This document shows positions 32,359 to 41,052 of a stretch of 64,000 nucleotides of DNA, piece by piece. The stretch's first letter is position 1; every line of letters begins with the position of its first letter. The notes under the pieces are model-generated. The model saw nothing but the letters and a program-made list of their open reading frames with translations, did not search any database and was not told the DNA's origin. The DNA is from JAWWPG01 sp033850885. Lineage in GTDB: Bacteria; Actinomycetota; Actinomycetes; Propionibacteriales; Nocardioidaceae. The stretch spans positions 62,001 through 126,000 of the forward strand of contig JAWWPG010000064.1 in the NCBI GenBank assembly GCA_033850885.1, read 5' to 3'. The position numbers and the translations under genes are program-made.

Positions 32359-33246
32359 GTGCAGCAGGCAATCGACGCCTCCCTGCTCGCCGCGTTGGCG
32401 GCCCCGTTCACCGCGCGGTGGGCGGCCCGCCGCCTCCCACCGAATCGGGCCGCGGCAGTACTGCTGGTCAGCGCCCTCAGCTCAGCAGCCGGGTGGGTGT
32501 GGGCGGTCGGGCTGGCGGTGCTCCTCATGGTCGGCCGCAGCACGGAGCTCGCCGAACTGGGACACTGGTCGGTCGTCGTGCTGCGCCACCACGACCCGGT
32601 ACCGCTGTCGGTCTCGGTGCTGGCGCTGGTGGCAGTTGCGGCCGGGGTGGCAGGGGTCGCAGCAGCAGGGCATGCCGCCTATCGCTCGATCGCCGCGTCA
32701 CGAAAGGTGGCCAGCCTCCCCCACGTCGACCGGCTGACCGTGCTGACCGGTGGGCCGCCCACGGCTGCCACACTGCCCGGAGTCCCCGGACGGATCGTCG
32801 TGAGCAGCACCCTCCTCCAGAGCCTGACATCTGCCGAGGTGCGCGTCGTGCTGGCGCATGAGCGGTGCCATCTGCGCACCGGGCACTGGTTCTTCAGGTT
32901 CGCCGCCCGGATGGCCGCCGGTGCCGCGCCGTTCACCCGACCGCTGGCTCGCGAGCTCGACCTGGCGCTCGAGCGGTGGGCCGACGAGTCCGCCGCCCGA
33001 ACGGTGGGAGATCGCCGGCTGGTCGCGCGTGCCGTGGCTCACGCGGCCCTGATCAGCAAGACGCCGACCCAGCTCGGCGTCTCCGGCGGCCGGGTGAGTG
33101 CGCGGGTCAGCGCCCTGCTGGCGGCTCCTCCGCGCTCGACCTGGCTCCCGGCGGCCGCCCCGCTGCTGCTCGTCGCGGTAGCACTGGTCCTCGGGTATCA
33201 CGCAGGTCGGGAGGTCGACGGGCTCTTCGACTTCGCACGCCGCTAG
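32359..33246 (+). CDS. M56 (BlaR1/MecR1-like) membrane metallopeptidase
   Basis: A 295-residue protein. Hydrophobic segments occur near residues 30-60 and 90-110 before the catalytic domain, and one at the C-terminus (LLLVAVALVLGYHAG). The zinc motif is AHERCHL (HEXXH) and the third ligand is expected in ALERWADESAA. It has no penicillin-binding sensor domain, unlike staphylococcal BlaR1, so the signal must be detected differently. Three bases separate it from the blaI-type gene. GTG start. Probably cleaves or triggers release of the BlaI repressor. Confidence 0.87.
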   Translation: MQQAIDASLLAALAAPFTARWAARRLPPNRAAAVLLVSALSSAAGWVWAVGLAVLLMVGRSTELAELGHWSVVVLRHHDPVPLSVSVLALVAVAAGVAGVAAAGHAAYRSIAASRKVASLPHVDRLTVLTGGPPTAATLPGVPGRIVVSSTLLQSLTSAEVRVVLAHERCHLRTGHWFFRFAARMAAGAAPFTRPLARELDLALERWADESAARTVGDRRLVARAVAHAALISKTPTQLGVSGGRVSARVSALLAAPPRSTWLPAAAPLLLVAVALVLGYHAGREVDGLFDFARR

Positions 33247-33265
33247 CGGTCGCCGCGCCCAGCCG

Positions 33266-33280
33266 TAGTACTTTGTAGTA
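33266..33280. promoter_or_regulatory. BlaI-operator-like sequence upstream of uppP
   Basis: TAGTACTTTGTAGTA lies between the M56 gene and uppP. Its complement TACTACAAAGTACTA contains a full BlaI half-site (TACTACA) as known from mycobacteria (TACTACA...TGTAGTA); the other half is imperfect. It also reads as a direct repeat GTAGTA-N4-GTAGTA (33265-33280). It would allow BlaI to control uppP. Confidence 0.4.
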
Positions 33281-33327
33281 GCCCAGCCCGCCTGATCTGC
33301 TGCTTCCCACCCCGATGGAGACCGCCG

Positions 33328-34281
33328 ATGGACAAGCTCAGCTATCTGCAGGCCGTCGTCATCGGGCTGCTGCAGGGGGGCACCGAGCTCTTCCCCGTCT
33401 CCAGCCTCGGGCACTCCGTGATCGTGCCGGCACTCATCGGGGGCTCCTGGAACAACCTGGTCACGCAGTCCTCCACCCAGAACTCCGAGCAGTCGCCGTA
33501 CCTGGCCTTCATCGTCGCCTTGCATGTCGCAACCGCCATCGCCCTGCTGATCTTCTTCTGGCGGGACTGGGTCCGCATCATCTCGGCCTTCTTCCGGTCC
33601 TGCCGCAGGCGCCGGGTCGAGAACTCGGACGAGCGACTGGCGTGGCTCATCGTCGTGGCGACCATCCCGGTGGGGATCACCGGGCTGCTGCTCGAGCACG
33701 TTTTCCGGACCCTGTTCGCGAAACCCCTCGCGGCTTCCATCTTCCTGTTCATCAACGGGTTCATCCTGCTCACCGGGGAGCGCCTGCGAAGGAACGCCGA
33801 AACCCGAGAGACCCGGGACAGCATCGCGGCCGTTGACGGTGCGGACAGCACCGGGGCCGCGGACACCGGCCGGCTGGTCGTCGCAGAGCGTCGCACCCTG
33901 GCGGACCTGGCCTACCGGGAGGCCGCTGTCATCGGCTTCTTCCAGACGTTCGCCCTGCTCGCCGGTATCTCGCGATCCGGGATCACGATGGTGGCCGGAC
34001 TGCTGCGTGGCCTCGACCACGAGGACGCCGCGCGCTTCTCGTTCCTGCTGGCGACGCCCGTGATCTTCGCGGCCGGGTTGCTCAAGCTGCCGGTTCTCGC
34101 CGGTCCGGCAGGTGATGGCATCAGGGGTCAGGTGCTCGTCGGATCCGTCGTGGCGGGTATAGCGGCGTACCTCTCGGTCCGGTTCCTCGTGAAGTACTTC
34201 CAGACGCGGACGTTGCAGCCGTTCGCCATCTACTGCCTCGTCGTCGGGGCACTGTGCACGGTGCGCTTCGCGATCGGGTGA
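33328..34281 (+). CDS. uppP: Undecaprenyl-diphosphate phosphatase (UppP/BacA)
   Basis: A 317-residue membrane enzyme that recycles the lipid carrier of cell-wall synthesis by hydrolysing undecaprenyl diphosphate. Motif 1 reads LLQGGTELFPVSSLGH (family QGxTE...SSxGH) and motif 2 GISRSGITMVAGLLRG (family G-x-SRSGxT). It is 30-50 residues longer than usual: a hydrophilic insert (about 155-185, NAETRETRDS...) lies between two membrane helices. Overproduction of such enzymes gives bacitracin resistance. It follows the blaI-M56 pair by 81 bases with a BlaI-like site between. Confidence 0.9.
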   Translation: MDKLSYLQAVVIGLLQGGTELFPVSSLGHSVIVPALIGGSWNNLVTQSSTQNSEQSPYLAFIVALHVATAIALLIFFWRDWVRIISAFFRSCRRRRVENSDERLAWLIVVATIPVGITGLLLEHVFRTLFAKPLAASIFLFINGFILLTGERLRRNAETRETRDSIAAVDGADSTGAADTGRLVVAERRTLADLAYREAAVIGFFQTFALLAGISRSGITMVAGLLRGLDHEDAARFSFLLATPVIFAAGLLKLPVLAGPAGDGIRGQVLVGSVVAGIAAYLSVRFLVKYFQTRTLQPFAIYCLVVGALCTVRFAIG

Positions 34282-34437
34282 GCCCCCGACAGATGCGCGA
34301 GTTCTTCGGATGCGAAAGCCGTTGTGCCGAAACAGGATGACGCCTAACGTCACGGTGTCGGCGTGCGATGTTCCACGATGCGTGCGCACCCCCACGCGAC
34401 GCACACGCCTGAGACCCGAGCCGGAGGAGAACCCACC

Positions 34438-36894
34438 ATGGACTCACTACCCAGCCTGACCCAAGCGGAGGCCGAAGAGCGTGCCGAGCTGATCGCGGTC
34501 CAGCACTACGACATCGCTGTCGACATGTCGGACATGCTCGACGGCTCAGACTTCCGAGCCGTCTCGACCATCCGGTTCTCCTGCCGGACCGCCGGCGCCT
34601 CCACGTTCGTCGACGCCGCGGTCGACGTAGTGTCGGCGAGTCTCAACGACGTCGCCATCGACAGGGCCCACATCAAGGGGGGACGCATCCGGCTGGCTGA
34701 CCTTGCCGCGGACAACGTGCTCGTCGTCGAGTCGGTCCAGCCGGAGACGGAGCACGGCGAGTACGTGCACCGCTCGGTCGACCCGTCCGACAAGGAGGTC
34801 TACGTCTGGACGTCATTCGAGCCCGACGATGCCCGCAGAGCCTGGGCGTGCTTCGACCAGCCCGACCTGAAGGCACCGCACGGGTTCACCGTCAAGGCAC
34901 CGGCACATTGGCGCGTGGTGAGCAACAGCGGCGACGCTGTCGTCGAGGACCTCGGAGAGACCCGGCGGTGGACGTTCCCCGACACGCCGCCACTTTCGAC
35001 GTACGTGCCGGTGATCAACGCTGGTCCCTTCTACGAGCTCCGCGCCGAGCGGGAAGGGTTCGACCTGGGGCTGCTCGCGAGGCAGTCGCTGGCCACCTTC
35101 CTCGACCGGGACGCCGACGAGCTGTTCGAGGTCACGGGACAGGGTCTGACGTTCTTCGGCGACCGTTTCGGTCTCGAGTTCCCCCAGCACAAGTACGACC
35201 AGGTGTTCCTCCCGGACATGGGCGGGGCGATGGAGAACTTCGGGTGCGTGAGCTGGACGGACGCGGTCATCTTCCGCAGTGAGCCCACGTACGCCGAGCG
35301 GGAGCAGCGGGCCCTGATCCTGTTGCACGAGATGGCTCACATGTGGTTCGGCGACATGGTCACCATGAAGTGGTGGGAGGACCTGTGGCTCAACGAGGCG
35401 TTCGCCGAGTGGGCGTGCTACTGGGCGGCTGAGTCAGCAACCCGGTTCACGGACGCGTGGGCGAGCTTCCTCGCCGGCTCCAAGCTATGGGGGTACGCCG
35501 CGGACATGGCCGCGACGACCCACCCGATCCGGCAGCCGGCCGACGATGTTGCCGCCGCGGCGGCGAGCTTCGACGGAATCACCTACCCGAAGGGCGCCAG
35601 CGTCCTCAAACAGCTCTTCGCGTTCGTGGGCGAGAAGCAGTTCGTGGACGGTCTCAAGGCGTACTTCAGCAAGCACGCCTGGGGGAACACCCGCCTCGAC
35701 GACCTGATGAGCGAGCTGGGGGGCGCCAGCGGACGCGACCTCGCGGAGTGGACCCGTGGCTGGCTCGACACTTCCGGCACCGACAGGCTCTGGCTCGACA
35801 CCGTGAGCGCCGGCGGCACGACGCTGCATGCCAGCGGACCCAATGGCGGGGCACCCCGGCCGCATCGGATCGACATCGGGGCCTATCACCGGACTGGAGA
35901 TACCCTCGTCCGCAGCAGCCTGGTCTCCCTCGAGACCACCGGCACCGACACTCCGGTCACGGACGTCGAGGGTGCGGGGCTGCTGCTCATCAACGACGAG
36001 GACCTGACCTTCGCGTCCGTGCGCCCCGACCCGGCGTCGCTCTCGGTCATGCTCTCCTCGGCCTACCAGCTGCCAACGGCGGTCGCCAGGGGGGTTGCCG
36101 TGACCACCGCGTGGGACATGCTCGTCCGCGGAGAGCTTCCGACCGCGGACTTCGTGCGTTGCGTCAACGAGGTCCTGCCCCACGAGACGGCGGACAGCGT
36201 CGTCGAGCCCTACCTCTGGCTTGCCGTCGAGGCCGCCGAGGACTGGTCACCCGACGCCATCCGCGACGACCTGCTCTCTCAGGTGGCCGACGCCTGCCTC
36301 GCGCTCGCAAGCGACCCGGCCCGCCGGCAGATCGCGCTGCGGGCGCTGGCCCGCACGGCTGTCACGGCCGAGCACGTCGAGAGGCTGCGTGAGCTGGCCG
36401 GTGACGACGTGGACCTGCGCTGGCGGACTCTCGTCCGGCTCGCCGAGATCGGTACGGTCGACCGGTCGGACGTCGACCGGCTGATCGGTGAGGACCCCGA
36501 CCCGGACTCTTGGGTGCGCGCGCTCGCCGTCGACACCGCTCGGCCCGACGCCGGCCTGAAGGATGCGACGTGGAAGGCCATCATCGATGACCACAAGGTC
36601 CCGATGGGGTCACTCGGCGAGGTCCGTAGGGCCTTCTGGCGCAGGTCGCAGGGCGAGCTGTTGTCGTCGTACGCCGAAAGGTACCTCGAGGTCCTGCCAG
36701 AGCTGCACAAGGCGGGCATGATCCCGGCGCTGTCCGTGTCCAACGCGATGTACCCGCGCGCCGGGGTCGGCGAGGACTTCGCCGCGCGGGCTGTCGAGGC
36801 GGCGATCGCCGACGGAGTCAGCCCAGTCGTCAGGCGGGCGGTGATCGAGAATACCGACCAGCTCCGCCGGATGCTCAGGGCTCGCACCACCTGA
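34438..36894 (+). CDS. pepN: Aminopeptidase N (M1 family)
   Basis: An 818-residue cytoplasmic M1 aminopeptidase. GAMEN is present as MGGAMENFG, the zinc motif is HEMAHMWFGDMVTMKWW, and NEAFAEW holds the third ligand. The C-terminal ERAP1-like helical domain fills the last 350 residues. It removes N-terminal residues from peptides. Contrast with the secreted M1 peptidase at 3226, which lacks GAMEN and the C-terminal domain. The ATG at 34438 follows GGAGGAG by 10 bases; the frame is open for 25 codons upstream but lacks a better start. Confidence 0.93.
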   Translation: MDSLPSLTQAEAEERAELIAVQHYDIAVDMSDMLDGSDFRAVSTIRFSCRTAGASTFVDAAVDVVSASLNDVAIDRAHIKGGRIRLADLAADNVLVVESVQPETEHGEYVHRSVDPSDKEVYVWTSFEPDDARRAWACFDQPDLKAPHGFTVKAPAHWRVVSNSGDAVVEDLGETRRWTFPDTPPLSTYVPVINAGPFYELRAEREGFDLGLLARQSLATFLDRDADELFEVTGQGLTFFGDRFGLEFPQHKYDQVFLPDMGGAMENFGCVSWTDAVIFRSEPTYAEREQRALILLHEMAHMWFGDMVTMKWWEDLWLNEAFAEWACYWAAESATRFTDAWASFLAGSKLWGYAADMAATTHPIRQPADDVAAAAASFDGITYPKGASVLKQLFAFVGEKQFVDGLKAYFSKHAWGNTRLDDLMSELGGASGRDLAEWTRGWLDTSGTDRLWLDTVSAGGTTLHASGPNGGAPRPHRIDIGAYHRTGDTLVRSSLVSLETTGTDTPVTDVEGAGLLLINDEDLTFASVRPDPASLSVMLSSAYQLPTAVARGVAVTTAWDMLVRGELPTADFVRCVNEVLPHETADSVVEPYLWLAVEAAEDWSPDAIRDDLLSQVADACLALASDPARRQIALRALARTAVTAEHVERLRELAGDDVDLRWRTLVRLAEIGTVDRSDVDRLIGEDPDPDSWVRALAVDTARPDAGLKDATWKAIIDDHKVPMGSLGEVRRAFWRRSQGELLSSYAERYLEVLPELHKAGMIPALSVSNAMYPRAGVGEDFAARAVEAAIADGVSPVVRRAVIENTDQLRRMLRARTT

Positions 36895-36900
36895 CGGGAT

Positions 36901-36960
36901 CCACCCAGATCTGCGTGCTGTCTGCGTGGTGTCTGGGTGGTGTGGGGGTCAGCGAACCCC
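36901..36960. terminator. Probable bidirectional terminator (two hairpins)
   Basis: CCACCCAGA (36901-36909) can pair with TCTGGGTGG (36932-36940), and GGGGT (36945-36949) with ACCCC (36956-36960). They lie directly after the pepN stop and before the convergent LOG gene end. No long T-tract follows, common in GC-rich actinobacteria. Confidence 0.55.
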
Positions 36961-37016
36961 GACGAGCGATCACGGTCTTGTCGTCGTGGTAGGTGGGCCG
37001 GCCCGGCAGAGGGCGG

Positions 37017-37871
37017 CTACTCGCTGCGGTGCGGCTCAGGCTGCGGCGCGAGCATGGACTCGCCAGGCGACGAGTCGCCCAGGTGCTCCTGGCGCGCCGC
37101 GACAACCAGGGAGACCGCCGACGAGACGTCATCGGTGAGGTGGAGGATGTCGAGGTCGCGCGGACCTACCTTGCCGGCCGGCAGCACCACTTCGCGCATC
37201 CACTGGAAGAGGCCGCCCCAGTAGTGGCTCCCGATCAGGATGATCGGAAAGGACGTGACCTTCCGGGTCTGGACCAAAGTGACCGCCTCGAAGATCTCGT
37301 CGAACGTGCCGAAACCGCCCGGCAGCGCGATGAACCCCTGGGCGTACTTCACGAACATCGTCTTGCGCGCGAAGAAGTAGCGGAAGTTGATGCCGATGTC
37401 GACCCAGTTGTTGAGGCCCGACTCGAAGGGCAGCTCGATGCCGAGCCCGACCGAGACGCCGCCGGCCTGGGAGGCACCCCGGTTCGCCGCCTCCATCGTC
37501 CCGGGTCCCCCACCGGTGATCACCGCGAAGCCGGCGTGCACCAGGGCCTCACCGAGCTGCACACCCATCTCGTACTCGGGGTCGTCCGTCTTGGTGCGCG
37601 CGGATCCGAAGACAGAGATCGCCGGCCCGAGCTCGGCGAGAGCGCCGAACCCCTCGACGAACTCGGCCTGGATTCGTAGCACGCGCCAGGTGTCGGTATG
37701 CACCCACTCGCTCGGGCCGCGCGAGTCGAGCAGCCGCTGGTCGGTCGTCGAGGACTCCATCTGACCGCGCCGCATGACGATCGGGCCGCGATGCTGCTCG
37801 GGAGGCTGCCGCTCGGAGCCCTTCGGCTCCGGCTCGCCCGGCGGGCCCAATTCGGCTGGCGGTTGGCTCAT
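37017..37871 (-). CDS. TIGR00730/LOG-family Rossmann-fold protein
   Basis: A 284-residue protein with the LOG (lysine decarboxylase-like) core. The nucleotide motif GGGPGTMEAANRGA and PGGFGTFDEIFE are both intact; these are the PGGxGTxxE signature of cytokinin riboside 5'-monophosphate phosphoribohydrolases, which release free base from nucleoside monophosphates. The first 60 residues are a polar extension, and the family's longer type is usual in actinobacteria (Rv1205 in M. tuberculosis). In bacteria the role may be nucleotide salvage. Located between pepN and dapE, on the same strand as dapE with 58 bases between them. Confidence 0.87.
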   Translation of the reverse strand: MSQPPAELGPPGEPEPKGSERQPPEQHRGPIVMRRGQMESSTTDQRLLDSRGPSEWVHTDTWRVLRIQAEFVEGFGALAELGPAISVFGSARTKTDDPEYEMGVQLGEALVHAGFAVITGGGPGTMEAANRGASQAGGVSVGLGIELPFESGLNNWVDIGINFRYFFARKTMFVKYAQGFIALPGGFGTFDEIFEAVTLVQTRKVTSFPIILIGSHYWGGLFQWMREVVLPAGKVGPRDLDILHLTDDVSSAVSLVVAARQEHLGDSSPGESMLAPQPEPHRSE

Positions 37872-37929
37872 GGCGTGAACCTACCGCGAGGTCGCCGTAC
37901 CTCCCGCTCGGCCGGACACCGCCGGATCG

Positions 37930-38988
37930 TCAGGAGAGCCACTGGGTCATCTGGTCGAGGCAGGACCGCAAGTGTGCGATCGGCACGAACTCGTCCTGCC
38001 TGTGCGCGTACTCCGCATCACCGGGACCGAAGTTGACCGCGGGCATGCCCATCGCGCTGAACCGGGCCACATCGGTCCAGCCGAACTTGGGGTTCACCCC
38101 GCCTCCGACCGCGGCCACGAAGTCTGCGGCCGCGGGCCGGTCGAGGCCGGGCAGAGCGCCCGGCGCGAAGTCGCTGACCTCGAGCTCGAAGCCCGAGAAG
38201 ACCTCGCGGAGATGAACCTCGGCCTCCTCGACGCTCCGGTCCGGCGCGAAGCGGTGGTTGATACTCACCGTGCAGCGGTCCGGCAGTACGTTGCCGGCCA
38301 CCCCCCCGCTGATGAACACCGCGTTCAACCCCTCGTGGTAGGTCAGGCCGTCGATGACCGGCTTCCTGGCCTGGTACGACGTCAGCCGGGCCAGCACCTC
38401 GCCCGCGGCATGGATCGCGTTGACGCCGTTCCAGGAGCGGGCCGCGTGGGCACGCCGGCCGGACGTCGTGACATCGACCCGCATCGTCCCTTGACACCCG
38501 GCCTCGATGACCGCATTCGAGGGCTCCATGACGACCGCGAAGTCGGCGGCCAGGATGTCCGGACGAGCTGCCGAGATCAGCGTGATCCCGTTGCGGTCCG
38601 CTTCGACCTCCTCGCACTCGTAGAAGACGTAGGTGACGTCACGGTTCGGCTCGGACAGCCGAGAGGCCAGGGAGAGCGCGACAGCCACCCCTCCTTTCAT
38701 GTCGCACGTGCCCAGCCCGTACAGGTTGGTGCCGTCGTTTCGAGCCGGCAGGTTGTCGTTGAGCGGCACGGTGTCGACGTGGCCCGCGATGACGACCCGC
38801 TCCGCGCGGCCGAGCGCCGTACGCGCCACCAGCGAGTCGTGGTGCCGCCACAGCTCGAGCCAGCGGATCCGGCTCAGCGCCTCCTCGATGGCGTCGGTGA
38901 TCGCAGTCTCGTTTCCGCTGACCGACTCGATGTTCACCAGAGCCGTCGTCAGGTCGACGACGTCCTGGCTGAGGTCGAGCCGACTCAC
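37930..38988 (-). CDS. dapE: Succinyl-diaminopimelate desuccinylase
   Basis: A 352-residue M20 family zinc hydrolase. Metal ligands are seen in VIAGHVDTVP (His and Asp), GLGTCDMKGG (bridging Asp), FYECEEVEA (Glu pair) and near the end in the GPGDAEYAHRQDEFV block (His). A dimerisation lid domain lies between. It produces L,L-diaminopimelate from the N-succinyl form, in the succinylase route of lysine and peptidoglycan synthesis. dapD is nearby divergently and dapC is at 57-58 kb in the same window. Its start overlaps a short VOC-like remnant by four bases. Confidence 0.9.
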   Translation of the reverse strand: MSRLDLSQDVVDLTTALVNIESVSGNETAITDAIEEALSRIRWLELWRHHDSLVARTALGRAERVVIAGHVDTVPLNDNLPARNDGTNLYGLGTCDMKGGVAVALSLASRLSEPNRDVTYVFYECEEVEADRNGITLISAARPDILAADFAVVMEPSNAVIEAGCQGTMRVDVTTSGRRAHAARSWNGVNAIHAAGEVLARLTSYQARKPVIDGLTYHEGLNAVFISGGVAGNVLPDRCTVSINHRFAPDRSVEEAEVHLREVFSGFELEVSDFAPGALPGLDRPAAADFVAAVGGGVNPKFGWTDVARFSAMGMPAVNFGPGDAEYAHRQDEFVPIAHLRSCLDQMTQWLS

Positions 38989-39104
38989 GAACCGCTCACG
39001 AACGCGCAGAGCTCGTTGCCCTCCGGGTCCGACCTGCTCCCCCTGCCAAGGTGCTCGCTCGCGTCGGTGTCGATGCAGAGGTCCTCCAAGCGCGCCACGG
39101 TCAT
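38985..39104 (-). pseudogene. Remnant of a VOC/glyoxalase-family gene
   Basis: A 39-codon frame reads MTVARLEDLCIDTDASEHLG at its start and DPEGNELCAFV at its end. The first matches the opening strand and helix of small VOC (glyoxalase-like) proteins and the second their closing DPxGNEFC strand with a metal-ligand Glu, while the middle 70-80 residues are missing. The join is in frame and the stop overlaps the dapE start (ATGA). The likely history is an internal deletion that left both ends. It may be translated to couple dapE, so it might still serve as a leader. Confidence 0.6.
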
Positions 39105-39139
39105 CGCACGATGATAGGGGCAGTCGCTAGCGTGGAGGC

Positions 39140-40078
39140 GTGACAGACTCCCGTCAGGCCTGGGGTTTCGGCCTCGCCACCACAGACGCCGTCGGCGCGG
39201 TCCTCGATGCGTGGTTCCCGTCGCCCGCGCTCGGCCCCGCCCCCAACGACTACCACGCACCGGCGACCCTGAGTGCGCTGGAGGGCGGCGACGACGTTCG
39301 TCTCGTGACGCGCACCGTCGTCCACGTCGTCGTCGAAGACCTCGACACCCCGCCTCAGAACACTGTGGACGTGTGGCTGCGGCTCCACCTCCTCAGCCAC
39401 CGACTCGTCCCGCCGCAGGGTCTGAACCTTGACGGCATCTTCTCCCTCCTGACGAACGTGGTCTGGACCGACGCCGGACCGTGCTCGGTCGACGGCTTCG
39501 ACGAGACGCGTCTGCGGTCCCTCGACCTCGGGCACGTCCTCGTGGTACACGGCATCGACAAGTTCCCCCGGATGACGGACTACGTCGTCCCGACCGGGGT
39601 GCGCATCGGGGACGCCAGCCGGGTTCGCCTCGGCGCCCACCTGGCGCCCGGCACAACCGTGATGCACGAGGGCTTCGTGAACTTCAACGCCGGAACGCTC
39701 GGCGCCTCGATGGTCGAGGGACGCATCAGCTCCGGGGTCGTGGTCGATGACCGCAGCGACATCGGCGGAGGGGCGTCCATCATGGGCACCCTTTCTGGTG
39801 GCGGCAAGGAGACGATCAGGATCGGCAAGCGCTGCCTGCTGGGTGCGAACTCCGGCATCGGCATCTCGCTGGGCGACGACTGCATCGTCGCAGCCGGCTG
39901 CTACGTCACGTCGGGGACGAAGCTGGCCATGCCTTCCGGCGCCATCGTCAAGGCGCGAGAGCTCTCGGGTCAGCCCGGGTGGCTGTTCTGGCAGAACAGC
40001 GTGACCGGCGCGGTTGAGGCGGTCCGGCGCGACGGCGCCGGCATCGAGCTCAACGACGCACTGCACTTCAATGCGTAG
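39140..40078 (+). CDS. dapD: 2,3,4,5-tetrahydropyridine-2,6-dicarboxylate N-succinyltransferase
   Basis: A 312-residue acyltransferase of the actinobacterial DapD type. The N-terminus is TDSRQAWGFGLAT; the left-handed beta-helix is seen in the second half as hexapeptide repeats (GVRIGDASRVRLGAHLAPG, GGGASIMGTLSGG, GKRCLLGANSGIGISLGDDC). The MHEGFVNFNAGT segment contains the substrate loop. It succinylates tetrahydrodipicolinate using succinyl-CoA. GTG start with GGAGG just before. Divergent from dapE across 35 bases, with the VOC remnant between, and overlapping the next gene by eight bases. Confidence 0.93.
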   Translation: MTDSRQAWGFGLATTDAVGAVLDAWFPSPALGPAPNDYHAPATLSALEGGDDVRLVTRTVVHVVVEDLDTPPQNTVDVWLRLHLLSHRLVPPQGLNLDGIFSLLTNVVWTDAGPCSVDGFDETRLRSLDLGHVLVVHGIDKFPRMTDYVVPTGVRIGDASRVRLGAHLAPGTTVMHEGFVNFNAGTLGASMVEGRISSGVVVDDRSDIGGGASIMGTLSGGGKETIRIGKRCLLGANSGIGISLGDDCIVAAGCYVTSGTKLAMPSGAIVKARELSGQPGWLFWQNSVTGAVEAVRRDGAGIELNDALHFNA

Positions 40079-41042
40079 AGGCCTCGCCTCGATCGCCGTT
40101 CTCATCGTGCTGGGGCTCGTCGCGGTCGGCGTCTACTCGGCCTCCCGAAACGGCGTCGGGCCCTTCGCCGAGCCGGAGGGCTGCACGGCCACGGTCAGCT
40201 CGCGCACGGTGTCGTTGTCCACGACGCAGGCGGCGAACGCCTCGCTGATCGCCGCCGTCGCCGGGCATCGCGGCCTACCGGCCCGCGCGGTGTCGATCGC
40301 GCTGACCGCGGCGTACCAGGAGTCCAAGATCGAGAACCTGGCCTACGGCGACAGCGACTCCCTCGGGCTCTTCCAGCAGCGGCCCAGCCAGGGCTGGGGT
40401 ACGCCCAAGCAGATCATGAACCGCTACTACGCCACGAACGCGTTCTACGAAGCGCTGGAGAGGATCCCCGGTTACCAGACGATGAGCATCACCAAGGCGG
40501 CGCAGGAGGTCCAGCACTCCGCCTACCCGAGGGCCTACGCCATCCACGTCCCCGACGCGCGCGCGCTGGCCAGCGCGTTGACCGGCTTCAGCCGGGCCTC
40601 GTTCAGCTGCGTCGTCCACACCCAGAAGCTCGCTGTGCAAAGGATGCAGGCGGACGGCCTGACGGCGCGAGCCAATTCCCTCAGGTCGAGGATCGCTAGA
40701 GCGTACGGCGACCTCCCGCTCGGCGGGTTCGCTCCCGGCGGAGTCACCGCCGGTCACATGGCCGGCTCCGCCCACTACGAGGGACGGGCGGTCGACGTGT
40801 TCTTCCGGCCGATCAGCAGGGACAACACGATCCGCGGCTGGGGGCTTGCCCAGTACCTCGTTGCCAACGCCGCCGGCCTGCACATCGAGCACGTCATCTT
40901 CGACAGACGCATCTGGACGGCCGGCTCGGAGTCTGCACGGGGTTGGCGGCACTACACTCCACCCGGCCTTACCGGCGGCGAAAGTGCTGCCACGCTGGCG
41001 ATCCTGGAGCACCGCGACCACGTCCATGTCGACGTCTGGTGA
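40071..41042 (+). CDS. Membrane-anchored M15-like cell-wall peptidase
   Basis: A 323-residue protein with an N-terminal membrane anchor (LASIAVLIVLGLVAVGVYSA). The middle (about 75-160) has YGDSDSLGLFQQRPSQGWG and ERIPGYQ..SITKAAQEVQHSAYP, a lysozyme-like domain common in actinobacteria. The C-terminal part has AGSAHYEGRAVDVF and HRDHVHVDVW, the H/D and HxH metal ligands of LAS-type D-alanyl-D-alanine carboxypeptidases (M15-like). It is often mis-named a heavy metal transporter. It likely trims peptidoglycan; next to dapD this fits wall metabolism. It ends 10 bases from a repeat array. Confidence 0.75.
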   Translation: MRRGLASIAVLIVLGLVAVGVYSASRNGVGPFAEPEGCTATVSSRTVSLSTTQAANASLIAAVAGHRGLPARAVSIALTAAYQESKIENLAYGDSDSLGLFQQRPSQGWGTPKQIMNRYYATNAFYEALERIPGYQTMSITKAAQEVQHSAYPRAYAIHVPDARALASALTGFSRASFSCVVHTQKLAVQRMQADGLTARANSLRSRIARAYGDLPLGGFAPGGVTAGHMAGSAHYEGRAVDVFFRPISRDNTIRGWGLAQYLVANAAGLHIEHVIFDRRIWTAGSESARGWRHYTPPGLTGGESAATLAILEHRDHVHVDVW

Positions 41043-41052
41043 CCCCCACCGG

